The notes under the pieces were generated by a model. It did not search any database. It had not been told where the DNA came from and worked only from the letters and a program-made list of their open reading frames with translations. Shown here piece by piece: positions 1 to 8,892 of a DNA stretch of 64,000 bases. The position numbers were made by a program, and so were the translations under genes. Position 1 is the first letter of the stretch, and every line of letters begins with the position of its first letter. The stretch lies in assembly GCF_020164955.1 (NCBI RefSeq), contig NZ_JAIUHG010000003.1, positions 186,001-250,000 on the forward strand. The letters are read 5' to 3'. The DNA is from Mesorhizobium sp. CA8. Its GTDB lineage: Bacteria; Pseudomonadota; Alphaproteobacteria; Rhizobiales; Rhizobiaceae.

Positions 1-513
1 ACCAGGCACGGCAGCGCTGATACGCCGTGTCGTACCGAAACTCCGCCCGAACGCATGGCCCTGCGCATCCGTGAAATTTGCTTCCAACTCGACCAGCGCG
101 TCAACGACCGCAGGCGCTTCTGAGTTGGGGTTTTCTCGCTGGAACCGGGCGCTGACGTACACGCCTTGAGGATGTGACGGATTGAGACGGGCCTGGATGG
201 CCCAGAACGATGAAAGCGAATACAGCGTCTTCATGAAATCGAGCAGCAACTCGTCAGTGTAGGGCCCTTTGACACTCTGCACGGCGATTATTCGCTTCAG
301 GCTTCGGTCGCGGTTCTCGATGTAACGTTCATTGTCGTACAGCCAGCCTTTGCCGCCATGAGGCTGGCCGATCAAGGCTTCAAGCGCCGGTAGATGAACC
401 GCGCGCAGCTTTTGCAGATTGCCGCATCTGATATAGATGCTCCAGACTATCTCATAGTCACCTGCGAAAGCTTCGTCACTTGTCGGCAAATCCGGCGGCA
501 GAAGCTGAGGCAT
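1..513 (-). CDS. Hypothetical protein, 3' end beyond the window
   Basis: An open frame runs from an ATG at 513 to the left edge without a stop (171 codons visible), so the C-terminus is missing. It starts 21 bases after the trmFO stop on the same strand and may be co-transcribed with it. The visible protein is soluble, begins MPQLLPPDLP, and has no signal peptide, membrane segment or motif that I recognise. Amino acid composition is normal and the frame is uninterrupted, which supports real coding. Function unknown. Confidence 0.65.
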   Translation of the reverse strand, partial: MPQLLPPDLPTSDEAFAGDYEIVWSIYIRCGNLQKLRAVHLPALEALIGQPHGGKGWLYDNERYIENRDRSLKRIIAVQSVKGPYTDELLLDFMKTLYSLSSFWAIQARLNPSHPQGVYVSARFQRENPNSEAPAVVDALVELEANFTDAQGHAFGRSFGTTRRISAAVPG

Positions 514-534
514 CCTGGAGCGCTTCGCCTCGGT

Positions 535-1944
535 CTACTCCGCCGCTTCCGCCCGCGCCGGCAGCCCCAGCCATTGTTGGCAATCGGCCAAAGCGCGCGA
601 GGTGATGGCGTGGCGTTTGGCGACGGTCTTGTCCTTGCCGCGCAGGCGTTTGCCTTCGGCCTTCGGCGCTTCCACCGGCGGGAACAGGCCGAAATTGACG
701 TTCATCGGCTGGAAGGATCGCTTGCCCGGTTCGTCGTCCGAGACGATATGGCCGCCGGTGATGTGGTTGAGCAGCGCGCCGAAAGCGGTGGTCGAGGGCG
801 GCAGCGACGGCGCCTGGCCGAGCCGTTCTGCGGCGGCGAAGCGGCCGGCGAGCAGGCCGATGGCAGCGCTTTCGACATAGCCTTCGCAGCCGGTGATCTG
901 GCCGGCAAAGCGCAGGCCGGGGCGCGACTTCAACTGTAGCGAAGGATCGAGGAGCGTCGGCGAGTTGATATAGGTGTTGCGGTGCAGGCCGCCGAGACGC
1001 GCAAATTCCGCGTTTTCCAGTCCCGGAATGGTGCGGAAGATGCGCACCTGCTCGGCATGCTTCAGCTTGGTCTGGAAACCGACCATGTTGTAAAGCGTGC
1101 CCAGCGCATTGTCCTGGCGAAGCTGCACCACCGCATAGGCCTTGACCGCCGGATGGTGGACGTTGGTCAGCCCCATTGGCTTCATCGGCCCGTAGCGCAA
1201 GGTCTCCACGCCGCGCTCGGCCATCACCTCGATCGGCAGGCAGCCGTCGAAATACGGCGTGCCTTCCCACTCTTTGAACTCGGTTTTCTGTCCCTCCAGC
1301 AGCGCTGCCACGAAGGCGAGATACTGGTCCTTGTCCATCGGGCAGTTGATATAGTCCTTGCCGGTGCCGCCGGGCCCGACCTTGTCGTAGCGCGACTGGA
1401 ACCAGGCCGTGTTCATGTCGATCGTGTCGAAATGCACGATCGGCGCGATGGCGTCGAAGAACGCGAGCGCATCGGCGCCGGTGGCCTCGGCTATCGACTG
1501 CGCCAGCGAGGGCGCCGTCAGCGGGCCCGTGGCGATGATCGCCTGGTCCCAATCCTTGGGCGGCAGCCCCGGCACTTCCTCGCGCTGGATGGTGATCAGC
1601 GGATGCGCTTCGATCTTTGCGGTGACCGCGTCGGAAAAGCCGTCGCGGTCGACGGCCAGCGCGCCGCCGGCCGGCACCTGGTTGGCGTCGCCCGCGCTCA
1701 TGATCAGCGAGCCGGCCAGCCGCATTTCGGCATGCAGCAGGCCGACGGCGTTGTTTTCTGCGTCGTCGGAGCGGAAGGAGTTTGAGCAGACCAACTCGGC
1801 CAAGCCGTCGGTCTTATGCGCGTCGGTGCCGCGCACAGGGCGCATTTCATGCAGCACGACCGGGACGCCGGCTTGCGCGATCTGCCATGCGGATTCGGAG
1901 CCGGCGAGGCCGCCGCCGATGACGTGTATGGGATTTTTGCTCAT
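535..1944 (-). CDS. trmFO: TrmFO, folate/FAD-dependent tRNA (uracil-54-C5)-methyltransferase
   Basis: TrmFO makes ribothymidine at position 54 of the tRNA T-loop, using methylenetetrahydrofolate as carbon donor and FADH2 as reductant. The 469-residue product has the usual family length. It opens with an FAD-binding Rossmann signature (GGGLAGSE, residues 8-15), followed by LHEMRP and the conserved [10 protein letters not shown] block. An upstream in-frame start at 1980 would add 12 residues before the FAD motif, so [12 protein letters not shown] at 1944 is preferred. It lies downstream, on the same strand, of the DUF1127/hairpin array, but the last hairpin looks like a terminator, so separate transcription is likely. 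Confidence 0.95.
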   Translation of the reverse strand: MSKNPIHVIGGGLAGSESAWQIAQAGVPVVLHEMRPVRGTDAHKTDGLAELVCSNSFRSDDAENNAVGLLHAEMRLAGSLIMSAGDANQVPAGGALAVDRDGFSDAVTAKIEAHPLITIQREEVPGLPPKDWDQAIIATGPLTAPSLAQSIAEATGADALAFFDAIAPIVHFDTIDMNTAWFQSRYDKVGPGGTGKDYINCPMDKDQYLAFVAALLEGQKTEFKEWEGTPYFDGCLPIEVMAERGVETLRYGPMKPMGLTNVHHPAVKAYAVVQLRQDNALGTLYNMVGFQTKLKHAEQVRIFRTIPGLENAEFARLGGLHRNTYINSPTLLDPSLQLKSRPGLRFAGQITGCEGYVESAAIGLLAGRFAAAERLGQAPSLPPSTTAFGALLNHITGGHIVSDDEPGKRSFQPMNVNFGLFPPVEAPKAEGKRLRGKDKTVAKRHAITSRALADCQQWLGLPARAEAAE

Positions 1945-2011
1945 GAGCGCCGGAATAATCGCTTGTCGGCGCGATTGCAATTGCCGGCCAAATGACCGGC
2001 CGGGCGACGAG

Positions 2012-2057
2012 CCCTAAAAACAACAACACCCGCCGGGGGAGGAGGTCCGGCGGGTGT
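2012..2057 (-). terminator. Terminal hairpin of the sRNA array
   Basis: A perfect 11-bp GC-rich stem (2026-2036 with 2047-2057) is followed on the minus strand by TTGTTGTTTTT. It probably serves both as the last CcsR-like RNA and as an intrinsic terminator before trmFO. Confidence 0.7.
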
Positions 2058-2140
2058 CGTTTTGGGGGTCGATCCTCGGGAGGAGGTGAAGATCGACCGT
2101 ATTCGTCATCGCCGGGGAGGAGGTCGGCTTTGACGAAATC
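2022..2140 (-). repeat. Three-hairpin unit, copy A
   Basis: This unit aligns without gaps to 2221-2339 at a constant offset of 199 bp. The three loops (GGGAGGAGG on the plus strand at 2037, 2078 and 2115) match those of the second copy at 2236, 2277 and 2314. Stems differ, often by paired changes. An 80-bp spacer (2141-2220) with weaker hairpins separates the copies. Confidence 0.85.
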
Positions 2141-2220
2141 TCTTTCGCCGTTTGAGGCGAGAATTCTTTCCCCTTTGAGAAGGGGCGAAGCCTTCGAAGA
2201 CGAACTGGGTTCGCTTCGGG

Positions 2221-2339
2221 AACAACGCCCGCCGGGGGAGGAGGTCCGGCGGGCGCCGTTTCGGTGGTCAACCCTTGGGAGGAGGTAAGGGTTGGCCGTA
2301 TCCGTCAGGGTCGGGGAGGAGGTCGACCCTGGCGAAATC
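2221..2339 (-). repeat. Three-hairpin unit, copy B
   Basis: Second copy of the unit at 2022-2140. It is the copy nearest the DUF1127 genes. Its distal hairpin (2226-2255) has only a short TTGTT after it on the minus strand, so it looks less like a terminator than its counterpart in copy A. Confidence 0.85.
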
Positions 2340-2343
2340 CTGG

Positions 2344-2484
2344 TTAGATCGCCTTGCGGGCGATCATCTTGATCTCGTCGCGAACGATGCCGAGATCGTG
2401 GAGCTGGCGGTTCGAAAGCCGACCCAGCTCAGCAACAGTGTCGCGATAGACGCGCCAGTTGCGATAGCTGCGGATCAGGTTCAT
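2344..2484 (-). CDS. DUF1127 small protein, second of two
   Basis: A 46-residue basic protein (MNLIRSYRNWRVYRDT...) of the DUF1127 type: an N-terminal Arg/Trp/Tyr-rich helix, then an ELGRLSNRQLHDLGI core and an ARKAI end. DUF1127 proteins are small Arg-rich proteins; some are thought to bind RNA and affect sRNA processing (CcaF1 in Rhodobacter). It lies 50 bp downstream of a close paralogue and immediately upstream of the CcsR-like array, so one transcript is expected. It is shorter than many gene callers' cut-off. Confidence 0.88.
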   Translation of the reverse strand: MNLIRSYRNWRVYRDTVAELGRLSNRQLHDLGIVRDEIKMIARKAI

Positions 2485-2534
2485 TGTCTTACTCTCTTCA
2501 AAACTGGTTCGGACCATTTGCGGTCCGAAGCGGA

Positions 2535-2675
2535 TTAGACCGCCTTGCGGGCGACGTAGTGGATGTCGCTGCGGCTGATGCCGAGGTCGGTCAGTTCACG
2601 GTTCGACAGGCGGCTCAGCTCGGAGACGGTGTCCCGGTAGCGGCGCCAGTTGCGGTAGTTGCGGATCAGGTTCAT
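2535..2675 (-). CDS. DUF1127 small protein, first of two
   Basis: A 46-residue protein starting MNLIRNYRNWRRYRDT, with the DUF1127 core SELSRLSNRELTDLGIS and the end VARKAV. It is nearly collinear with the downstream paralogue at 2344-2484, which suggests tandem duplication. The start at 2675 matches the paralogue exactly. An AT-rich region upstream (2676-2770) contains TATGAT on the minus strand, a possible -10 element, but no convincing -35. In Rhodobacter the corresponding operon is under RpoH-type control; I cannot confirm such a promoter here. Confidence 0.88.
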   Translation of the reverse strand: MNLIRNYRNWRRYRDTVSELSRLSNRELTDLGISRSDIHYVARKAV

Positions 2676-2909
2676 GGTAGTTCTCGTTTCGTCTTTGGTT
2701 CGGATCATTCCGTTTGTGTACGAACAGAAAATAGGTGGGATCATATCGGTTTAAAAGTGCCGTTGGCGCATGGCAGCAATGCAAATTGTGCAATGCAACA
2801 TTAACGGCCATTCACGCCTGCGTCACAAAGAAGGCCGAATCGGAAAATGCCGCCGCGTCAACGGTTTGGCTGTTCCGGCTACGGAAATGACCAGGCTTCG
2901 GGGGAAAGC

Positions 2910-4028
2910 ATGGCGAGCTATTCGGCACGGGTAAGGGTGGATATCGCCCGCTGGCGGGAGAGGGGGCTGATCGATCCCGCCACGGCGGAGGCATTGACGC
3001 GCGACGTCGCCGCCAATGAGCGCGCGTCGCTGAGTTTCGGCTCAATCCTGGCGATGATGGCGGCACTTTTGTTCGGCGCAGCGATCCTGATCTTCGTCGC
3101 CGCCAACTGGGAGGCCATCCCGCGCCTCGTTCGCGTGGCGGCCCTGTTTGCCGTCATTCTCGCCGGCTATGTCGGCGGCGCGGTGCTGAAGACGCGCGAC
3201 CATGCCGCGATCGGCGAGGCGCTCTGGATCGTTGCAGCCGCCGCCTTCGGCGGATCGATCGCGCTGATCGGCCAGATGTACCATCTTTCGGGAGACGAGG
3301 CCTCGGCGCTTGTGACATGGTGCGCCGGCACGGCGTTGGCGGCAGTAGCGCTGCGCTCGAACCCGCTGACCGTGGCTGCGGTCGGCATTGCCGATGCCTG
3401 GCTGGTCCTCAAGGGGTTCGGCTTCTATTGGCGCGCGGAAATTCCGCATCTCTTCATCGTCATGGCGGTCGTCCTGTTCGCCATTTCGTTCTGGACACGC
3501 AGCCAGGCAGCGCGCCACCTCATCATTCTGTCGGTCATTCTCTATCTGGTTCTGCTGGCGACGGATCACGACATGCTGCCGGTTGCCGTGCCGCTGGCCA
3601 TCGCGTCAGCGCTGCTCTTTGCCGCTGCGATCTTTGCCGGCGATCGGATCGACAGGATCCTTCAACTGGGCGGCCGGCTGCCCGTGCACGCCTTGCTCGG
3701 CTTCCTTATTGGCATGGCGATGATCCAGTTCGAACTGGCGGATGAAAGCACCTACAACAGCGGTTTCGCCGTCGCCTCGATCGTAGCGCTTGCCGGTATC
3801 GTCGGGGCGATCATGCTGGCGGGCCGCGAGAGCAGGGGGCTGCGCTGGCTGGCCTATGCTGGCTTCGCCTTCGAACTCGCCATTATCTATAGCGTCACCT
3901 TGCGGTCGATGCTGGATACGGCCGGCTTCTTCCTTGCGGCTGCCGTGCTGCTCGGCATACTGGCGCTGATCATCATCCGCATCGAGAAGCGCATGAGAGC
4001 GCCCGCCGAGACAGGAGCAGCGGCATGA
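2910..4028 (+). CDS. DUF2157 membrane protein
   Basis: 372 residues from ATG 2910, preceded by a GGGGGAAAG-like ribosome site. A soluble N-terminal segment of about 45 residues (VDIARWRERGLIDPATAEAL) is followed by about ten hydrophobic segments, as in DUF2157 membrane proteins of unknown function. The conserved segment FVAANWEAIP is present. It overlaps the next gene by four bases (ATGA), and the DUF2157/GDYXXLXY pairing is a known recurrent arrangement, which suggests that the two proteins act together in the inner membrane. Confidence 0.85.
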   Translation: MASYSARVRVDIARWRERGLIDPATAEALTRDVAANERASLSFGSILAMMAALLFGAAILIFVAANWEAIPRLVRVAALFAVILAGYVGGAVLKTRDHAAIGEALWIVAAAAFGGSIALIGQMYHLSGDEASALVTWCAGTALAAVALRSNPLTVAAVGIADAWLVLKGFGFYWRAEIPHLFIVMAVVLFAISFWTRSQAARHLIILSVILYLVLLATDHDMLPVAVPLAIASALLFAAAIFAGDRIDRILQLGGRLPVHALLGFLIGMAMIQFELADESTYNSGFAVASIVALAGIVGAIMLAGRESRGLRWLAYAGFAFELAIIYSVTLRSMLDTAGFFLAAAVLLGILALIIIRIEKRMRAPAETGAAA

Positions 4029-4606
4029 CCGGCAAGAAGCTCATCATCTCGGCGCTGGTGCTGGCGCTCGTCCAGATCGGCTTCCTCAGCTGGATCATCG
4101 CCGGCCGGGCCGCGATCCTGCGCAACGGCAAGGAAGTGCTCCTGAAAGTCCAACCGGTCGATCCGCGCGATCTCCTGCGCGGCGACTATATCTCGCTCAA
4201 CAACAACATTTCACGCATCCCGGTGAAGCTGATCGCCGACCTTCCGCAAGGCAAGTTTTCCACCGACGACGGCTCGATCACGGTGCGGCTGAAAAAGGGC
4301 GCCGACGGTTATTGGCAGCCAGCCGCGGCGTGGTTCGGCCAGGCGCCGGCGCCTGCTGGCCCGGACGAAGCCGACATTGGCGGACGCGTCGCGGAGGGCT
4401 GGGACCTTCGTTATCCGGAAGCGACGATCGCGCCCGACTACGGGATCGACCGCTTCTATCTGCCGGAAGGCGAAGGAATGGCGATCCAGGACGACATGCG
4501 CGTGCGGCCGTTCGGCATCAAGCTTGCGCTCGCGCCCGACGGGACGGCACAGATCAAGGCGCTGATGGACGGCGACAAGACGCTGTTCGAGGAGCCGCTT
4601 TATTAG
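4025..4606 (+). CDS. GDYXXLXY domain protein
   Basis: 193 residues with one N-terminal membrane anchor (LIISALVLALVQIGFLSWII) and a periplasmic domain carrying the name-giving motif GDYISLNN (family consensus GDYxxLxY; the last aromatic position differs). It is translationally coupled to the DUF2157 gene through ATGA. Function is unknown; it is probably the partner of the upstream membrane protein. Confidence 0.82.
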   Translation: MTGKKLIISALVLALVQIGFLSWIIAGRAAILRNGKEVLLKVQPVDPRDLLRGDYISLNNNISRIPVKLIADLPQGKFSTDDGSITVRLKKGADGYWQPAAAWFGQAPAPAGPDEADIGGRVAEGWDLRYPEATIAPDYGIDRFYLPEGEGMAIQDDMRVRPFGIKLALAPDGTAQIKALMDGDKTLFEEPLY

Positions 4607-4647
4607 CGTGTATAGGGGCTTGACGTCAGTGTCCGCGAGTGTCCGCG

Positions 4648-5712
4648 CTAACGGTGGTCCCGGTTATCGCTGGACACTGTCTCTGCGATAACTTTGGGAT
4701 AGGGACCGATCGAAATCGTATAGCTAAAGTTTGCTACGCCTTTTTCCTGCTTATTTTTCGAGGGGCTGCGCACAACCCAGTCGTAGACGCCCGAGACCAT
4801 GCAGCGATCCTTAGTGCAGGTGACCACGATGCTGTCATCGCGGACGCTATATCCGCGTTCAGGCCATCGCCGATAAATAGTTCCTCTTGTTGTCAATGAT
4901 CGACCTCAAGTTCGTCAGCTTGCCATAATAATCGACCTTGGGAGCGTAGGACGCCTGAACTTGGGCAAGAGCGAAATCGTCGTTGTCGCCATGATGCTCG
5001 ATGAGATCCCTGACGAAGGCGACCGCAATGCTTTCCGGCAGTTGCCTGGCGTCGAGTGCAGGAGCGGACACGGGCGCAGGATTTGGCCTCGTTAACACCT
5101 GTGAAATATCTGCCGGCGATTGGTTCGCTGCGGCATTGGTCACATGCAAGTCAGCCATTTCGCTGGCCGATAGATATCTGCCGATAGATATCTTATGTCA
5201 TGCTTGCCATAGCTCGAAGCCAATTCTATCAGCTTGGGGTCCACTCCCATCTCGACGACATAGGATGTGATTGCAGCCGTTCCGAGCTGGACGCGGGCCT
5301 TCGCTTCTTCGGTGGACATCCCGTCAGCCGGTTTGAGAAACGCCCGGTGAATGCCGATGGAGCTTGGTTCGGCAACACGGTGGATGCCACCCAGGAAGGC
5401 CAGTGAGCAGGCTGAAGCGCACTGCAATTGGCCAACCTGGAGCGTATCCAACCCTGCTGCGCGGATCATACGTCCCAACCGAATAGCACCGCCGACGTTG
5501 CCACCAGGGGAGTTGAATACAATCACCTTGGCCCCGCTGCCCGCAACCGCGCGGCTAAAGCCGTTCAAGGACTCAGTGGCGCTAAACTCACCGGAGACGA
5601 TGAGCATTGGCCGCTGACCCGGAAGAGAAGCTGGAGTGTACTCCAAAGCCTCAACCTGAGACGCCGCCGCGAGAGCTGACCCCACCGCCAGAACGAGAGA
5701 AATTACACGCAC
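4648..5712 (-). pseudogene. Broken gene for a secreted ClpP-like (crotonase-fold) protein
   Basis: Three consecutive minus-strand frames read as one protein if two lesions are undone. The first (GTG start at 5712) has a signal peptide and a ClpP/SDH-like core: SPGGNVGGAIRLGRMI, CASACSLAFLGG (putative nucleophile Ser) and GIHRAF (putative His). It runs out of frame at an exact 14-bp tandem duplication (5166-5193). Removing one copy restores KHDIRYLSASEMADLH and joins the second frame (to 4859). That frame ends early at an A/T run (4875-4877); removing one base joins YYGKLTNLRSIIDNKRNY to YRRWPERGYSVRDDS. The restored protein would be about 349 residues. The 14-bp duplication is hard to explain as a sequencing error; the single-base shift could be one. 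Confidence 0.8.
5166..5193. repeat. Exact 14-bp tandem duplication
   Basis: GCCGATAGATATCT occurs twice head to tail (5166-5179 and 5180-5193). Fourteen is not a multiple of three, so it breaks the reading frame of the ClpP-like gene. Confidence 0.95.
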
Positions 5713-5926
5713 AATCTGACAGAGCCCCGACCCGCCTATTGCGAGTAAGAACCTGTTAAAGGGCTATTTCAAGTGCATCGGATGCGCAAAGCGGGATGGT
5801 CTCCGAGAGCGTGAGAGCCTTGCTTGCGCCGCCAGGCGATGGCTGCGATCCTTCTTTGCCAAGGCTTGGGAGAGACCCCTATGTCCACTCATCTTCAGAG
5901 TGGTCTGCCATCCGAAGAGCGAAGGA

Positions 5927-6011
5927 TGGTGCGGATGAAGGGACTCGAACCCCCACGCCTTTCGGCACTGGAACCTAAATCCAGGGCGTCTACCAATTCC
6001 GCCACATCCGC
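5927..6011 (-). tRNA. tRNA-Leu (anticodon TAG)
   Basis: An 85-nt class II tRNA with an encoded CCA end. The acceptor stem GCGGATG pairs with CATCCGC, the D-arm contains GGCGGAATTGGTAGAC, the anticodon stem is CTGGA/TCCAG with loop TTTAGGT, there is a long variable arm (GCCGAAAGGCGT), and the T-arm is GGGGGTTCGAGTCCC. It decodes CUA and related leucine codons. Confidence 0.95.
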
Positions 6012-6457
6012 TTTCCCCGGCAATCCCATGTAGCCATCATTCTGTCAATGTCGGGGCTCAAGTCATGTTTATCCGGCTAAAGCGCGTCATGTCGAAAACG
6101 GTTCGGGTGACGCGCTTCAGGCCTTGTCTTGATGCATGCCGTTTTCCCAGAAACGCTGCGCACTTTTTGGGCGGCATGCATTGGAGCGAAGATAGTTGAA
6201 AATTAGCCTAGCCTGTGACAAAAGGCGTGTCGAATGTGACGGAACGTGAATTTCCGCTTCTGCAAGATGTGAAGAGTTACAGGAAAAACAAAAACTTATT
6301 CGCATCCGGCAAGGCGCAGTTCAGGAGAGCTTGAACCGCATCGGCGGTCAAATCGCCGGGTTCCGTACCACAAGCCATTTCCGGCAAGATCATACCGGCA
6401 GGCTGTAAACGGCTAAAACCGTTTGGCAGCCTCATTGGTGAAAACAAAGGTTCTAGG
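6012..6457. other. Gene-free stretch before tig
   Basis: No convincing coding frame. It holds an inverted-repeat element (6080-6181) and then about 275 bases of leader and promoter region for tig. No clear promoter consensus was found. Confidence 0.6.
6080..6181. repeat. Composite intergenic palindrome, rhizobial repeat type
   Basis: Two adjacent inverted repeats: AAGCGCGTCA (6080-6089) with TGACGCGCTT (6108-6117), and ATGCATGCCG (6132-6141) with CGGCATGCAT (6172-6181). The second, around a CCCAGAAACGCTGCGCAC core, resembles a palindromic element I know as frequent between genes in Mesorhizobium (RIME-like). Copy number cannot be counted here. Confidence 0.65.
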
Positions 6458-7957
6458 ATGCAGGTCACCGAAACGCTCAACTCCGGTCTCAAGCGCGAGA
6501 TCAAGATCACCGTGCCGGCCGGTGATATGGAAGCCAAGCTGATGGCGCGGCTGACCGATGCCCGCGACAAGGTGCGCATCAACGGCTTCCGCCCGGGCAA
6601 GGTGCCGGTGCAGCATCTGCGCAAGATGTACGGCAAGTCTTTCATGGCCGAGGTCGTCAACGAGATCCTCAATGACTCGACCCGTTCGATCATCTCGGGG
6701 CGTGGTGAAAAGGCCGCCATGCAGCCCGAAGTGATCATGACCGAGGACGAGAAGGAGGCCGAGAAGATCCTGGCCGGCGGCGCCGATTTCGAATTCAGCC
6801 TCAACTACGAGGTCATCCCGGCGATCGAGATCAAGGACTTCTCCGACATCAAGGTGACGCGTCAGGTCTACGATGTGCCGGAATCGGAAGTCGAGGACCA
6901 GGTCAAGCGCGTCGCCGAATCGGCGCGCAGCTACGAGCCGAAGACCGGCAAGGCCGCCGAGGGCGACCGCGTGAGCATCGACTATGTCGGCAAGATCGAC
7001 GGCGAGGCGTTCGCCGGCGGCGCCGGCACCGACCAGCTGCTGGTGCTCGGCTCCAAGGAGTTCATCCCGGGCTTCGAGGACCAGTTGATCGGCACGAAGG
7101 CTGGCGACGAGAAGCAGATCACCGTCACCTTCCCCGAAAACTACCAGGCGGCGCATCTGGCCGGCAAGGAAGCCACCTTCGACGTCATCGTCAAGGAGGT
7201 GTCGGCACCCGGCGAGCTCGAAGTCAATGACGAGACGGCCAAGAATCTCGGCTTGGAATCGCTCGAGCGCCTGCGCGAGATCGTGCGCGGCCAGCTCGAG
7301 AACCAGTTCGGCTCGATGACCCGCCAGAAGGTGAAGCGCCAGTTGCTCGACCAGCTCGACGCATCCTACTCCTTCGAGGCGCCCTCCAAGCTCGTCGAGG
7401 CCGAGTTCAACAACATCTGGGCTCAGGTCAACCGCGACCTCGAAGCCGCCGGCCGTACCTTCGCCGACGAAGAGACGACGGAAGAAGAGGCGCGCGCCGA
7501 ATATATGCGCCTTGCCGAGCGCCGCGTGCGCCTTGGCCTGGTGCTGGCCGAGATCGGTGAGAAGGCCGGCGTCACCGTGTCGGACGAGGAGCTGCAGCGC
7601 GGTTTGTTCGAGCAGGTGCGTCGCTTCCCGGCCAACCAGCAGCAGGAAGCCTTCGAGTACTACCGCAGCAACCCGGAAGCCATCAACGCGCTACGAGCGC
7701 CGATTTTCGAGGAGAAGGTCGTCGACTATCTGCTCGGCCAGATTACGGTCAATGACGTCAAGGTCGGCAAGGACGAGCTGATGGCCGACGACGAGGAGGC
7801 GGAGACCGCGACCAAGGCGAAGCCGGCCAAGAAGGCCTCCTCGAAGAAGGCCGAAGCCAAGGCAAGTGAGGCAAAGGCCGACGAAGCCGCGTCCGAGGCC
7901 GAGGAGCCGAAGAAGAAGGCGGCGCCGAAGAAGAAGGCTGCCAAGGAAGCCGAGTAA
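6458..7957 (+). CDS. tig: Trigger factor, ribosome-associated chaperone
   Basis: 499 residues. Trigger factor binds at the ribosomal exit tunnel and shields nascent chains. The ribosome-docking signature GFRPGKVP is at residues 43-50. An FKBP-like prolyl isomerase domain follows at about 160-250 ([20 protein letters not shown]), then the helical C-terminal substrate-binding domain. After about residue 450 there is a long Lys/Ala/Glu-rich tail typical of alphaproteobacterial homologues. It is a monocistronic gene closed by a strong terminator. Unlike many bacteria, clpP and clpX do not follow. Confidence 0.97.
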   Translation: MQVTETLNSGLKREIKITVPAGDMEAKLMARLTDARDKVRINGFRPGKVPVQHLRKMYGKSFMAEVVNEILNDSTRSIISGRGEKAAMQPEVIMTEDEKEAEKILAGGADFEFSLNYEVIPAIEIKDFSDIKVTRQVYDVPESEVEDQVKRVAESARSYEPKTGKAAEGDRVSIDYVGKIDGEAFAGGAGTDQLLVLGSKEFIPGFEDQLIGTKAGDEKQITVTFPENYQAAHLAGKEATFDVIVKEVSAPGELEVNDETAKNLGLESLERLREIVRGQLENQFGSMTRQKVKRQLLDQLDASYSFEAPSKLVEAEFNNIWAQVNRDLEAAGRTFADEETTEEEARAEYMRLAERRVRLGLVLAEIGEKAGVTVSDEELQRGLFEQVRRFPANQQQEAFEYYRSNPEAINALRAPIFEEKVVDYLLGQITVNDVKVGKDELMADDEEAETATKAKPAKKASSKKAEAKASEAKADEAASEAEEPKKKAAPKKKAAKEAE

Positions 7958-7979
7958 CACGTTTCAACACCCGATTTGG

Positions 7980-8006
7980 AAAGGCCGCCTCCGGGCGGCC
8001 TTTTTC
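7980..8006 (+). terminator. Intrinsic terminator of tig
   Basis: Stem AAAGGCCGCC (7980-7989) with GGCGGCCTTT (7994-8003), loop TCCG, then a T tract. Confidence 0.9.
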
Positions 8007-8148
8007 ATTGGGAGCTACTTCATTGTGGCGGCGCGGCAACACCGACAACTTGTCTTGATCGTCCGCCGCTGGCGATACCAACCGTTGAACATTATCTGCG
8101 TTTCATCGCATTCGCGGGCGTTTGGAGGCATTGGTGGGGCTGGGGTTC

Positions 8149-8661
8149 ATGATGAGAGACGTGGTCGCCGCCGCGGCGCTCTTGTTTGCCGCGGCAAACG
8201 GCGTCGCGCGGGCCGAGCCGGATCTTGGCAATTGGAGCGTCGGCGCCGGCGACAATGGCCAGATCACGGCATCGCTGCACGCCAGCAACAAGCTGATCAC
8301 CGGGGGTGGGGCGCTGGGCTACAGCCCGGTGCTGACCTTGGCTTGCCGGCCCGACGGGGAACCGCGGTGGAGCGAATGGCTCCAACTCAATGATGCCGTC
8401 TCCGCCAGCCGCGAGATCACCGTCTCCGTCGTTGTCGATGGCGGCGGCAAATCCGATGAAAGCTGGTCAGTCGGCCCGCGCGGCAGAACGCTGGTCAGGG
8501 ATGGAGACGACGGCATCAGGCGCCTGGCTTCGGCGAACCGGCTGACGCTGTCATGGCGCTTCGGCCTGCTGTCGGGGCGCGGCGAGGCCGATTTCGAGCT
8601 CGCCGGTCTCTCCGAGGCGATCGGCCAGATTGCGGTGAGTTGCAGAACCGATCCGCCCTGA
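8149..8661 (+). CDS. Hypothetical secreted protein
   Basis: 170 residues from the first of two adjacent ATGs. The N-terminus (MMRDVVAAAALLFAAANGVARA) is a signal peptide, so the product is probably periplasmic. Two Cys residues (LACRPDG and VSCRTD) could form a disulfide. The layout, with a LACRP strand, a VVVDGGG stretch and a final Cys, faintly recalls the VasI/TagO family of type VI-associated proteins, but I would not assign it. No partner is evident next to it. Confidence 0.72.
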   Translation: MMRDVVAAAALLFAAANGVARAEPDLGNWSVGAGDNGQITASLHASNKLITGGGALGYSPVLTLACRPDGEPRWSEWLQLNDAVSASREITVSVVVDGGGKSDESWSVGPRGRTLVRDGDDGIRRLASANRLTLSWRFGLLSGRGEADFELAGLSEAIGQIAVSCRTDPP

Positions 8662-8892
8662 TCGCTGTCGTTCAGAACAGGCTCCCACCGGGTTTGCCCT
8701 TTTTGGCAGCTACTACTCGGCGAGTGGCCTAAACCTTCTCAAGAGCTGGCTTTTTTTGCCCATTGGTTCGATCTGTGGTATGTAGATGCCGCAATTCCAC
8801 TGAAGAGACGCGGACGCCTACCGTGCAGGGTACGCCAGCGGACCGGCGTGGTGCGGGTCGTCCGACGCAAACGACGATCGGGAGGAAGTGCC

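Larger units (their letters stand above)
2012..2339 (-). ncRNA. Six-hairpin CcsR/Cuckoo-type sRNA array
   Basis: Six stem-loops lie in a row on the minus strand, each presenting ACCTCCTCCC in its loop (loop 10 nt in five of them): 2026-2057, 2067-2098, 2102-2137, 2226-2255, 2266-2297 and 2303-2334. The loop sequence resembles the anti-Shine-Dalgarno end of 16S rRNA. Known: the CcsR1-4 RNAs of Rhodobacter sphaeroides and the wider Cuckoo RNA family carry CCUCCUCCC loops and are co-transcribed with a DUF1127 gene. Here two DUF1127 genes lie directly upstream on the same strand, and the terminal hairpin is followed by a T-rich tract. A processed polycistronic stress sRNA cluster is inferred; expression cannot be seen from sequence. 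Confidence 0.85.

Noticed and set aside
2012..2339. CRISPR array
   Set aside because: The repeated element is a palindrome with variable stems and constant loop, not identical repeats with unique spacers; no cas genes.
2676..2810. RpoH-type promoter for the DUF1127 operon
   Set aside because: TATGAT is present on the minus strand but no matching upstream element at proper spacing, so I did not annotate it.
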